Shown one piece after another: positions 49,566-57,595 of a stretch of 64,000 bases of DNA. This DNA is from Streptomyces microflavus (GTDB lineage Bacteria; Actinomycetota; Actinomycetes; Streptomycetales; Streptomycetaceae), in the NCBI RefSeq assembly GCF_014650075.1, contig NZ_BMUG01000011.1:124001-188000 (forward strand). The letters run 5' to 3'. Both the position numbers and the translations under genes were made by a program. Within the stretch, counting starts at the first letter, position 1. The number at the start of each line of letters is the position of its first letter. The notes under the pieces are model-generated. The model did no database searches, had not been told where the DNA came from, and saw nothing but the letters and a program-made list of their open reading frames with translations.

Positions 49566-50545
49566 AGCGTGCTCCAGTCCTGGTCGGGATAGCGGTGCAC
49601 GGGCGCCGACACATCGTCGAGCGCCTGGCAGATCTCGTAGGGAAGACTAAGCGCCTCCACTGACAAAGCCTCCGCGAGCTGCCCGGCGTTGCGCGCGCCG
49701 ACGATCGGCGCGGCCACCCCCGGCCGGTCCCGCACCCATGCCAGTGCCACATGGAGGGGGCTCGTCGCAAGGCCGTCCGCCGCCGTCGCGACCGCGTCGG
49801 TGATCCGGGCCGCGGCGTCGTCCAGATACGGCTCGACGAACGGGGCGAGCCGCTCGGACGCGCCCCGGGAGCCGGACGGGGTGCCCTGCCGGTACTTGCC
49901 CGTCAGCACGCCCCGGCCCAGCGGCGAGGACGGCAGCAGCCCGATCCCCAGGTCCAGCGCGGCGGGCAGCACCTCCCGCTCGATGCCGCGCTGGAGCAGC
50001 GAGTACTCCATCTGCGTACTGGCCAGCCTGGTGCGCACCCCGGGCGCGGTGAGCTGCCAGGTGGCGGCCTTGGCCAGCTGCCAGCCGCAGAAGTTCGACA
50101 CGCCCGCATACCGGACCCGGCCGGACGAGACGGCCAGGTCCACCGCCTGGAGCGTCTCCTCCAGCGGGGTCTCCGGGTCGAAGGCGTGGATCTGCCACAG
50201 GTCCACGTAGTCCGTGCCGAGCCGCTCCAGGGAGGCGTCCAGGGCGGCCAGCAGGTGCCCGCGCGAGCCGTTGAAGCGGCGGTAGGGGTCCGGGACGTTG
50301 CCCGCCTTCGTGGCGATGACCAGATCCTCGCGCGGCACCAGGCTGCCGACGAGCCGCCCGAGCAGGTACTCGGCCTCCCCGCCCCCGTACACATCGGCGG
50401 TGTCCACCAGGGTGCCGCCCGCGTCCCAGAAGGTCTTGAGCTGTTCGGCGGCGTCGTGCTCGTCCGTGTCCCGGCCCCAGGTCAGGGTGCCGAGCCCGAT
50501 CCGGGACACGCGTAGGCCGGTGCGGCCGAGATGCCTCTGCTCCAT
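49562..50545 (-). CDS. Aldo/keto reductase
   Basis: NADPH-dependent carbonyl reductase of 327 residues (TIM barrel). The opening LGRTGLRVSRIGLGTLTWG, the catalytic Asp/Tyr region GGTLVDTADVYGGGEAE, the Lys in LVIATKAG and the His in YVDLWQIHAFD form the usual tetrad. SNFCGWQLAKA follows. It belongs to the Tas/YajO-like group. The start ATG is 50545; the longer reading to 50596 adds residues without conservation. It is the first gene of a two-gene transcript with the RecD2-like protein. The link between the two is not obvious. Confidence 0.9.
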   Translation of the reverse strand: MEQRHLGRTGLRVSRIGLGTLTWGRDTDEHDAAEQLKTFWDAGGTLVDTADVYGGGEAEYLLGRLVGSLVPREDLVIATKAGNVPDPYRRFNGSRGHLLAALDASLERLGTDYVDLWQIHAFDPETPLEETLQAVDLAVSSGRVRYAGVSNFCGWQLAKAATWQLTAPGVRTRLASTQMEYSLLQRGIEREVLPAALDLGIGLLPSSPLGRGVLTGKYRQGTPSGSRGASERLAPFVEPYLDDAAARITDAVATAADGLATSPLHVALAWVRDRPGVAAPIVGARNAGQLAEALSVEALSLPYEICQALDDVSAPVHRYPDQDWSTL

Positions 50546-50658
50546 GGGCGCTGAGATTACTGGCCATGGCCCCACCGGGTGGAGGCCTGTGGACAACGGG
50601 AGGTCGCGCGGGCCTGCCGGATCGCCGCCACCCGCGCTAGAGTCCGGAGAAAGGGACG

Positions 50659-50672
50659 TTACTGATCAGTAA
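50659..50672. promoter_or_regulatory. Perfect 14-bp palindrome over the leader of the F420-type oxidoreductase gene
   Basis: TTACTGATCAGTAA is a perfect palindrome that ends 11 bases before the ATG at 50684 and runs into the AAGGGGAG ribosome site. Its form and position fit a TetR-type repressor site that would block both transcription and the leader. No cognate regulator lies next to it. Confidence 0.6.
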
Positions 50673-50683
50673 GGGGAGCGGCT

Positions 50684-51733
50684 ATGCGGCTCGGCATCAA
50701 TCTCGGTTACTGGGGCGCGGGGATGGACGGCGACAACCTCGCCGTCGCCCAGGAGGCCGACCGCCTCGGCTACGACGTCTGCTGGGCGGCCGAGGCCTAC
50801 GGCTCGGACGCGCCGACCGTGCTGACCTGGGTCGCGGCACAGACCGAATCCATCGACGTCGGCTCCGCGATCATGCAGATCCCGGCCCGCCAGCCCGCCA
50901 TGACCGCGATGACCGCCGCCACCCTGGACTCGCTCTCCGGCGGCCGCTTCCGGCTCGGCCTCGGCGTCTCGGGCCCGCAGGTCTCCGAGGGCTGGTACGG
51001 TGTCAAGTTCGACAAGCCGCTGGCCCGCACCCGCGAGTACGTCGAGATCGTCCGCAAGGCGATGACCCGCGAGCGCCTCTCGTACGAGGGGCAGCACTGG
51101 ACGCTCCCGCTGCCCGGCGGCCCCGGCAAGCCGATCAAGCTCACGGTCCACCCGGAGCGCGAGCACATCCCGCTCTACATCGCCGCGATCGGCCCGAAGA
51201 ACCTGGAGCAGACCGGCGAGATCGCCGACGGCGCCCTGCTGATCTTCCCCTCCGCCGAGCACCTGGAGGAGACCGCGCTCACCTATCTGCGCGCGGGCCG
51301 GGAGAAGGCAGGGAAGACCATGGAGGGCTTCGACGTCTCCCCGACGCTGCCGCTCGCCGTCGGTGACGACGTCAAGGGCCTCGCCGACATGTTCCGCCCG
51401 TACACCGCCCTGTACGTCGGCGGGATGGGCAGCCGGAAGCAGAACTTCTACAACCAGCTCGCGCAGCGCATGGGGTACGAGAAGGAGGCCGCCGAGATCC
51501 AGGACAAGTACCTGGACGGGGACAAGGCCGGGGCCGCCGCCGCCGTACCGCACCAGCTGATCGACCAGACCACGCTGCTCGGTCCGATCGAGCGCATCGC
51601 CGAGCGGATGCAGGCATACGCCGCCGCCGGGGTCACCACGCTCAACCTCGCCCCCGCCGGCTTCACCCTGGAGGAGCGGCTCACCGCCCTGCGCGCCGGT
51701 ACGGACGCCCTGGAGCGCTCCGGTCTCGCCTGA
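50684..51733 (+). CDS. LLM-class F420-dependent oxidoreductase
   Basis: Luciferase-like TIM-barrel enzyme of 349 residues that transfers hydride with coenzyme F420. The start MRLGINLGYWGAGMDGDNLAVAQEADRLGYD, with the AEAYGSDA segment, and the later GLGVSGPQVSEGWYG, are those of the F420-dependent (MSMEG_3544-like) group. An extra stretch of KQNFYNQLAQRMGYEKEAAEIQDKYLDG is typical of this branch. It is preceded by the 14-bp palindrome at 50659-50672. It is monocistronic, ended by the hairpin at 51761-51803. The substrate is unknown. Confidence 0.88.
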   Translation: MRLGINLGYWGAGMDGDNLAVAQEADRLGYDVCWAAEAYGSDAPTVLTWVAAQTESIDVGSAIMQIPARQPAMTAMTAATLDSLSGGRFRLGLGVSGPQVSEGWYGVKFDKPLARTREYVEIVRKAMTRERLSYEGQHWTLPLPGGPGKPIKLTVHPEREHIPLYIAAIGPKNLEQTGEIADGALLIFPSAEHLEETALTYLRAGREKAGKTMEGFDVSPTLPLAVGDDVKGLADMFRPYTALYVGGMGSRKQNFYNQLAQRMGYEKEAAEIQDKYLDGDKAGAAAAVPHQLIDQTTLLGPIERIAERMQAYAAAGVTTLNLAPAGFTLEERLTALRAGTDALERSGLA

Positions 51734-51760
51734 GCCTCCAGGAGCCCCAGGGGCAGCACT

Positions 51761-51803
51761 ACGGCCGTGGTGGGGGCTCGGGGGTCTTCCCCGCCACGGC
51801 CGT
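51761..51803. terminator. Hairpin terminator after the F420 oxidoreductase
   Basis: ACGGCCGTGG (51761-51770) pairs with CCACGGCCGT (51794-51803). With one mismatch the stem extends five more bases inward (TGGGG with CCCCG). It lies 27 bases after the stop codon. Confidence 0.72.
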
Positions 51804-51876
51804 CACCGGGAACAACGCGCCGCGCGCCCCGGGGTTACGCCGGGCCGCGCGGCCCGGCCCCGCGCCGCCGTCCCCA

Positions 51877-51957
51877 ACTGCTCCGGTTGCCGACTGCTCC
51901 CCGGCGCATTTGACTGCTGCTCTGCGCACTACTGCTCCGCGGCGTGATGCCGCGGAG
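51877..51957. repeat. Four ACTGCT direct repeats and a leader hairpin before the ferritin-like gene
   Basis: ACTGCTCC occurs at 51877, 51893 and 51931, and ACTGCTGC at 51913, with starts 16-20 bases apart. Next comes a perfect 9-bp hairpin: CTCCGCGGC (51935-51943) with GCCGCGGAG (51949-51957). It ends 21 bases before the ATG at 51979 and just before the ribosome site ACGGAGGT. The repeats could be regulator sites, and the hairpin could modulate translation. Confidence 0.5.
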
Positions 51958-51978
51958 ACCGGTACGGAGGTGGCCTTC

Positions 51979-52767
51979 ATGCTCTCAGCCCGAAGCCTGT
52001 TCCAGGAGATCCTGGACGACGACGAGGCCTATCGGCTCTTCTGCTCCATCGCCGCCAGCGGGGAGTCCCAGGGCGGCTGGGAGAACGCCCGCATCGCCGC
52101 CTTGGTCCCCGAGAGCCACCGGGGCCTGGCGCCCAGGATCGTCCGGCACGGCGCCGACGAGGACAAGCACGGCCGGATCTTCAACGCCCTCCTGAAGAGG
52201 CGCGGGCTGCGCCCGGCCGACGTTCCGCCGGAGACCGACTACACGATGCTGCTGGAGCAGCAGGGCATCGGCCTCGCCCACTCCCGGCTGCGCGGCGAGG
52301 AGCGGCTCACCGAGCGCGACATCATCACCTATCTGGCTCACAGCAGGATCACCGAGCAGCGCGCCTCCGAGCAGATGCGGCTGCTGCGGCGGTACTTCGC
52401 CGACCACCCCGACATCGGCCGCGCGGTACGGATGATCTCCGACGACGAGGACAACCACCTCGCGTACTGCCACGAGGAACTGCTGCGGCTCGCCCGCCAG
52501 GGCCACGGCCGGACCATCCAGCGGATCATGCGGGAGTGCGCGCTGGCGGAGATCCGGGTCTACCGTGACGTCAGCCTCGCGGTGATGGACCACATGGGCC
52601 GGCTGCTGGGCTGGTCGCGCCCCAGGGCCGCGGCCCTGGCGGCCGGAATCCGCGCGGTGTACGCGTACGAGCGCCTCGTCGGCTGGCGGCGCATGGTGAG
52701 CCTGGAGATGCCCGAGCGGCGCGACGCGCTCGGCGGCCGGGCCGTGCCGGAACCCGAGTACGCGTGA
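51979..52767 (+). CDS. Ferritin-like diiron-type protein
   Basis: Four-helix-bundle protein of 262 residues. The first iron motif is HGADEDKHGRIFN (Glu61, His64), the second is ITEQRASEQM and the third ISDDEDNHLAYCHEELL, with acidic and His residues spaced as in ferritin-like oxidases. The family is found in Streptomyces without a clear function. The start 51979 follows ACGGAGGTGG. The leader contains repeats and a hairpin. The stop region lies in a set of three imperfect 17-22-base tandem repeats (52759-52818). It is convergent with corA. Confidence 0.82.
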   Translation: MLSARSLFQEILDDDEAYRLFCSIAASGESQGGWENARIAALVPESHRGLAPRIVRHGADEDKHGRIFNALLKRRGLRPADVPPETDYTMLLEQQGIGLAHSRLRGEERLTERDIITYLAHSRITEQRASEQMRLLRRYFADHPDIGRAVRMISDDEDNHLAYCHEELLRLARQGHGRTIQRIMRECALAEIRVYRDVSLAVMDHMGRLLGWSRPRAAALAAGIRAVYAYERLVGWRRMVSLEMPERRDALGGRAVPEPEYA

Positions 52768-52814
52768 GCTCCCTCTACGAGCACGCGAGCTCCTCCTACG
52801 TACACGCGTGATCC

Positions 52815-53798
52815 TCAGAGCCACCCGCGCCGCTTGAACTGGCGGTGGAGGCCGAACACCGCCAGGGCCATGAACAGGACGACGGCCGGATACGTCCACG
52901 TCCAGTGCAGCTCCGGCATGTGGTCGAAGTTCATGCCGTAGATGCCCGCCACCATCGTCGGGACGGCGGCCATGGCCGCCCACGCCGAGATCTTGCGCAT
53001 GTCGTCGTTCTGCCGCACCCCCATCTGCGCGAGATGGGCCGAGAGGATGTCCGACAGCAGCCGGTCCAACCCCTCCACCTGCTCGTTGACCCGCGCCAGG
53101 TGGTCGGCGACATCACGGAAGAACGGCTGCGCCTCCTGGTGGACGAACGGCACCCCGGCCCCCGCGAGCCGGGTCATCGGCGCCGTCAGCGGACCCGTGG
53201 CCCGGCGGAACTCCAGCACCTGCCGCTTGAACGTGTAGATGCTCGCGGCCGTGTTCGAGGAGTCGCCGCCGCTCGGGGCGAAGACCTCGGTCTCCAGCTC
53301 CTCCAGGTCCACCTGGAGCTCCCCGGCCACGTCGATGTAGTGGTCCACCACCGCGTCGCTGATCGCGTACAGCACCGCGGTCGGCCCGTGCGCCAGTATC
53401 TGCGGGTCCGCCTCCAGCCGGCTGCGCACATCCGCCAGCGGCGCGCTGTCGCCGTGCCGGACCGTCACCACGAACGAGTCCCCGATGAAGATCATCAGCT
53501 CGTCGGTGCTCACCGTGTCGCTGCTCGACTCGTAGACGACCGGCTTCAGCACCGCGAACAGGGAGTCGTCGTACACCTCCAGCTTGGGGCGCTGGTGCGC
53601 GCGCAGCGCGTCCTCGACCGCGAGCGGGTGCAGCCCGAACTCATGGCGCACCAGGTCGAATTCCCGCTCGGTCGGCTCGTGCAGGCCGATCCAGAGAAAG
53701 GCGTCGTCGGACTTCCGCGCCGCGTCGAGGGCGTCGGAGAAGTCGGCGGGCCCTTCGGTCCGGCGTCCGTCCTGGTAGATGGCACAGTCCACGATCAT
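52815..53798 (-). CDS. corA: CorA-family magnesium/cobalt transporter
   Basis: Pentameric divalent-cation channel of 327 residues. A long cytoplasmic N-terminal domain of about 260 residues contains the willow helices. It is followed by two membrane helices near the C-terminus (WAAMAAVPTMVAGIYGMNF and YPAVVLFMALAVFGLHRQF). The first helix ends in the selectivity motif GMN (YGMNFDHMPEL), which is invariant in CorA. The C-terminus is basic (FKRRGWL). Regulation by magnesium is usual for the family. It is convergent with the ferritin-like gene and is divergent from the histidine phosphatase gene. Confidence 0.93.
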   Translation of the reverse strand: MIVDCAIYQDGRRTEGPADFSDALDAARKSDDAFLWIGLHEPTEREFDLVRHEFGLHPLAVEDALRAHQRPKLEVYDDSLFAVLKPVVYESSSDTVSTDELMIFIGDSFVVTVRHGDSAPLADVRSRLEADPQILAHGPTAVLYAISDAVVDHYIDVAGELQVDLEELETEVFAPSGGDSSNTAASIYTFKRQVLEFRRATGPLTAPMTRLAGAGVPFVHQEAQPFFRDVADHLARVNEQVEGLDRLLSDILSAHLAQMGVRQNDDMRKISAWAAMAAVPTMVAGIYGMNFDHMPELHWTWTYPAVVLFMALAVFGLHRQFKRRGWL

Positions 53799-53921
53799 TT
53801 CGGCATCCTCGGGAGGTTAAGGACCACAACGTACAAGGTGGGCGGGGGCGGCCCACCGCCCCCTCCTTCCCCGGCAGGCCCGTCCTCGCACCCGGATCCC
53901 CGGGACATCTAGGCTGCCGGT

Positions 53922-54644
53922 ATGCCCACGCTGATCCTCGTACGCCACGGACGCTCCACCGCCAACACCGCCGGAGTGCTCGCGGGCCGCACCCCCGGGG
54001 TCCTCCTCGACGAGCGCGGCACCGAACAGGCCGCCGCCCTGCCCGCACGGCTGTCCGCCCTCGCCATCGCCGCCGCCGTCACCAGCCCCCTGGAGCGCTG
54101 CCGGCAGACGCTCCAGCCGCTGCTCGACGCCCGCCCCGGGCTGCCCGTCCACACCGAGGAACGCATCAGCGAGTGCGACTACGGCGACTGGTCGGGCCGC
54201 AAGCTCGCCGAGCTCTCCGACGAACCGCTGATGTCCGTCGTCCAGCAGCACCCCTCCGCCGCGGCCTTCCCCGGCGGCGAGTCGATGCGCGCCATGCAGG
54301 CCCGCGCCGTCGACGCCGTACGCGACTGGAACGACCGCGTCGAGGCGGAGCACGGCGAGGACGCCACGTACGTGATGTGCTCGCACGGCGACATCATCAA
54401 GTCGCTCGTCGCCGACGCCCTCGGCATGCATCTGGACCTCTTCCAGCGCATCCACGTGGACCCCTGCTCGGTCACCGCGATCCGCTACACGCGGCTGCGC
54501 CCCTTCCTCCTGCGGGTCGGCGACACCGGCGATCTCACCCCGCTGGCACCGCGCGAACAGCCCGTCGGGGCTGACGCCGTGCCCTCCGGCGGGGGTGACG
54601 GCACGTCCGATGCGGCGGTGGGCGGCGGCGGGGGCGCGCCGTGA
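53922..54644 (+). CDS. Histidine phosphatase family protein (MSMEG_4193-like)
   Basis: Phosphatase or phosphomutase-fold protein of 240 residues. The phosphohistidine motif LILVRHGRSTANT (His9) is at the N-terminus, and SHGD (YVMCSHGDIIKSL) carries the second His. SPLERCRQTLQPL is a further family block. It is the first of a conserved actinobacterial string: phosphatase, DUF3090, SCO1664-family protein and then mshC. In M. tuberculosis the corresponding genes are Rv2135c, Rv2134c, Rv2133c and Rv2130c (memory). The substrate is unknown. Gly/Ala-rich tail after residue 220. Confidence 0.9.
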   Translation: MPTLILVRHGRSTANTAGVLAGRTPGVLLDERGTEQAAALPARLSALAIAAAVTSPLERCRQTLQPLLDARPGLPVHTEERISECDYGDWSGRKLAELSDEPLMSVVQQHPSAAAFPGGESMRAMQARAVDAVRDWNDRVEAEHGEDATYVMCSHGDIIKSLVADALGMHLDLFQRIHVDPCSVTAIRYTRLRPFLLRVGDTGDLTPLAPREQPVGADAVPSGGGDGTSDAAVGGGGGAP

Positions 54645-54715
54645 TCTCTGCGGGCAGTAGGGTGGACGCGCCGTAGCGCCGCTATCCGCCCATCGATTCT
54701 CAAGGGAGACAGGAC

Positions 54716-55306
54716 GTGTCCCGTCAGGTGTTCCTCTACGACCCACCGGACCGATTCGTGGCCGGTACGGTCGGGTTGCCTGGCCGTCGTACGTTTTTCC
54801 TGCAGGCCTCCTCCAAGGGGCGGGTCACCAGCGTCGCCCTGGAGAAGACCCAGGTGGCCGCCCTGGCCGAGCGGATCGACGAACTGCTCGACGAGGTGGT
54901 CCGGCGTACCGGGGGCAACTCGCCGGTGCCCGCCGTGGCTCCCGCCGCCGTCACCGACACCGCCCCGCTGGACGTCCCCGTCGAGGAGGAGTTCAGGGTC
55001 GGCACCATGGCCCTGGCCTGGGACGGTGACGAACAGCGCATGATCGTCGAGGCGCAGGCCCTCGTCGAGCTCGACGCGGACTCCGAGGACGACCTCGCGG
55101 AGGCCGAGGAGAAGCTCCTCCAGGACGAGGAGAACGGCCCGCCGATGCTCCGCGTCCGGCTCAGCGGCGCCCAGGCCCGCGCGTTCGCCAAGCGCGCCCT
55201 GGACGTCGTCAACGCCGGTCGCCCGCCGTGCCCGTTGTGCAGCCTCCCGCTCGATCCGGAAGGACACGTATGCCCGCGCCAGAACGGATACCGTCGCGGA
55301 GCCTGA
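54716..55306 (+). CDS. DUF3090 family protein
   Basis: 196-residue protein of unknown function, conserved across actinobacteria. The opening SRQVFLYDPPDRFVAGTVGLPGRRTFFLQA is the family signature. An acidic middle (LDADSEDDLAEAEEKLLQDEENG) follows. It ends with a small zinc-ribbon-like motif (CPLCSLPLDPEGHVCPRQNGY). It starts with GTG after AAGGGAGACAGGA. The SCO1664-family gene begins 37 bases before its stop, so the two are coupled. The invariant position beside that gene and near mshC suggests a joint function, which is unknown. Confidence 0.9.
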   Translation: MSRQVFLYDPPDRFVAGTVGLPGRRTFFLQASSKGRVTSVALEKTQVAALAERIDELLDEVVRRTGGNSPVPAVAPAAVTDTAPLDVPVEEEFRVGTMALAWDGDEQRMIVEAQALVELDADSEDDLAEAEEKLLQDEENGPPMLRVRLSGAQARAFAKRALDVVNAGRPPCPLCSLPLDPEGHVCPRQNGYRRGA

Positions 55307-56109
55307 CGGACACCGAGCTGCTCACCCTGCTCACCGAGGGCACGCTCACCGTGCTCGGGCAGGTCGGCGGAGCGTCCAACGCGGTGCTGCACTGCACCGT
55401 CGCCCACGAGGGCGAGGAGCGCACCTGTGCCTACAAGCCGGTCGCGGGGGAGCAGCCGCTGTGGGACTTCCCGGACGGGACGCTCGCGCAGCGGGAGGTG
55501 GCCGCGTACGAGATCTCCCGGGCGACCGGGTGGGACCTCGTACCGCCCACCGTGCTGCGGGACGGGCCGTACGGCGAGGGCATGTGCCAGCTCTGGATCG
55601 ACGGGCCCGACCCCACGGAGGGTGAACAGGCGCTGCTGGCCCTCGTCGAGGACGACGAGCCGGGCGAGGGCTGGAAGGCCGTGGGCTTCGCCGACGTCGG
55701 GGAGGGGAAGACCGCGCTGCTGGTGCACGCGGACGACCCCCGGCTGCGGCGGCTCGCGGTGCTGGACGCGGTGATCAACAACGGTGACCGCAAGGGCGGC
55801 CATCTGCTGCGCGCCCCCGGCGGACTGCTGTACGGCATCGACCACGGGGTCACCTTCAACGCGGACGACAAGCTGCGCACCCTCCTGTGGGGCTGGGCCG
55901 GCGAGCCGCTCACCGAGGAGGCGCTGCGGGTGCTCGGTCTGCTCGCCGGGGAGCTGGCGGCGGGGGAGCCCCTGGCCACCCGGATGGCGCAACTCATCAC
56001 GGCGGCCGAGCTGGAAGCCCTGCGGGAGCGGGTGGCGGGGCTGCTCGCCGACGGGGTGCACCCGAAGCCGGGCGGCCAGTGGCCGCCGATCCCCTGGCCG
56101 CCCGTGTAG
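55270..56109 (+). CDS. SCO1664 family protein (kinase-like fold)
   Basis: 279-residue protein of the SCO1664 family. It has a PI3/4-kinase-like fold: CAYKPVAGEQPLWDFPDGTLAQREVAAYEIS contains the ATP-Lys. The catalytic loop region is VLDAVINNGDRKGGHLL, then GIDHGVTFN with the metal-binding Asp. This suggests an ATP-dependent phosphotransferase. It overlaps the DUF3090 gene by 37 bases and precedes mshC by 131 bases. The substrate is unknown. Confidence 0.88.
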   Translation: MPAPERIPSRSLTDTELLTLLTEGTLTVLGQVGGASNAVLHCTVAHEGEERTCAYKPVAGEQPLWDFPDGTLAQREVAAYEISRATGWDLVPPTVLRDGPYGEGMCQLWIDGPDPTEGEQALLALVEDDEPGEGWKAVGFADVGEGKTALLVHADDPRLRRLAVLDAVINNGDRKGGHLLRAPGGLLYGIDHGVTFNADDKLRTLLWGWAGEPLTEEALRVLGLLAGELAAGEPLATRMAQLITAAELEALRERVAGLLADGVHPKPGGQWPPIPWPPV

Positions 56110-56240
56110 CGGCCGGCCCCGGGTCACCTGCGGGCGCCACGCTCGTACAGCCTTTCGGGGGTTTATCGCAAGAGTGCCTCTTCGGACAGGATTCCGGATC
56201 CGGTTCGTATCCGGAAGCGTCGTCCGGTTACGCTCATGAC

Positions 56241-57470
56241 ATGCATGCCTGGCCCGCTTCTGAGGTCCCCGCCCTGCCTGGCAAGGGCCGCGACCTTCGG
56301 ATCCACGACACCGCGACCGGCGGACGGATCACCCTTGACCCCGGTCCCGTCGCCCGCATCTACGTCTGCGGCATCACGCCGTACGACGCGACCCACATGG
56401 GTCATGCGGCGACCTACAACGCGTTCGACCTCGTTCAACGCGTGTGGCTCGACACCAAGCGGCAGGTTCACTACGTCCAGAACGTGACCGACGTGGACGA
56501 TCCGCTCCTGGAGCGGGCCGTGCGCGACGGTCAGGACTGGACCGAGCTCGCGGAGCGCGAGACGGCACTCTTCCGCGAGGACATGACCGCCCTGCGGATG
56601 CTGCCCCCGCAGCACTACATCGGAGCGGTCGAGGCCATACCGGGCATCGTGCCGCTCGTCGAACGGCTGAGGGAGTCGGGCGCCGCCTACGACCTCGAAG
56701 GCGATGTGTACTTCTCCGTCGACGCCGACCCGCACTTCGGCGAGGTCTCCGGGCTCGACGCGGCGGCGATGCGGCTGCTCTCCGCCGAGCGCGGCGGCGA
56801 CCCCGAGCGCCCCGGCAAGAAGAACCCCCTCGACCCGATGCTCTGGATGGCCGCCCGTCCGGGCGAGCCGAGCTGGGACGGGGCCTCCCTGGGCGAGGGC
56901 CGCCCGGGCTGGCACATCGAGTGCGTCGCCATCGCGCTCGACCACCTCGGCATGGGCTTCGACATCCAGGGCGGCGGCTCCGACCTCGCCTTCCCGCACC
57001 ACGAGATGGGCGCCTCGCACGCCCAGGCGCTGACCGGCGAGCACCCGTTCGCCAAGGCGTACGTCCACGCCGGCATGGTCGGTCTCGACGGCGAGAAGAT
57101 GTCCAAATCCCGCGGCAACCTCGTCTTCGTCTCGGCCCTGCGCCGCGAGGGCGTGGACCCGGCGGCCCTGCGCCTCGCGCTGCTCTCCCACCACTACCGC
57201 TCCGACTGGGAGTGGACCGACCAGGTGCTCGCCGACGCCGTCGAGCGCCTCGCCCGCTGGCGGGCCGCGGTCTCGCGCCCCGACGGGCGGCCGGCCGACG
57301 CGCTGGTCGAGGAGGTCCGCGAGGCCCTCTCCGACGACCTGGACACGCCCACGGCGCTCGCCGCGGTGGACCGCTGGGCCGAGCTGCAGAGTGCCGAGGG
57401 CGGTGCGGACGAGGGGGCACCCGGCCTCGTCTCCCGTACCGTCGACGCCCTTCTGGGGGTCGCGCTGTAG
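56241..57470 (+). CDS. mshC: Cysteine-GlcN-Ins ligase of mycothiol biosynthesis
   Basis: Joins cysteine to the amino group of GlcN-inositol using ATP, the third-last step of mycothiol synthesis. The 409-residue protein resembles cysteinyl-tRNA synthetase without the tRNA-binding part. The zinc Cys43 stands before ITPYDATHMGHA, the HIGH-like motif at 45-56. Cys228 and His253 complete the zinc site and KMSKS is at 286-290. The start MHAWPASEVP is the Streptomyces form. Mycothiol is the thiol used by mscR at 40.5 kb. The bidirectional hairpin 57509-57549 follows. Confidence 0.96.
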   Translation: MHAWPASEVPALPGKGRDLRIHDTATGGRITLDPGPVARIYVCGITPYDATHMGHAATYNAFDLVQRVWLDTKRQVHYVQNVTDVDDPLLERAVRDGQDWTELAERETALFREDMTALRMLPPQHYIGAVEAIPGIVPLVERLRESGAAYDLEGDVYFSVDADPHFGEVSGLDAAAMRLLSAERGGDPERPGKKNPLDPMLWMAARPGEPSWDGASLGEGRPGWHIECVAIALDHLGMGFDIQGGGSDLAFPHHEMGASHAQALTGEHPFAKAYVHAGMVGLDGEKMSKSRGNLVFVSALRREGVDPAALRLALLSHHYRSDWEWTDQVLADAVERLARWRAAVSRPDGRPADALVEEVREALSDDLDTPTALAAVDRWAELQSAEGGADEGAPGLVSRTVDALLGVAL

Positions 57471-57508
57471 TACGGAGGGCGGCCCACCGCCGCCCGATCA
57501 GATTCTCC

Positions 57509-57556
57509 GGACCGGCCTCGGACTTCTCTACGAAGTTCGGGGCCGGTCCCCTTTTG
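57509..57556 (+). terminator. Intrinsic terminator after mshC
   Basis: GGACCGGCC (57509-57517) pairs with GGCCGGTCC (57541-57549). An inner stem ACTTC/GAAGT closes the loop, and CCTTTTG follows. The T-run makes this a standard intrinsic terminator for mshC. Confidence 0.85.
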
Positions 57557-57595
57557 TCCGTAGTCACATGCTCGAAGTTGCGCTAAAAGCTTCCT

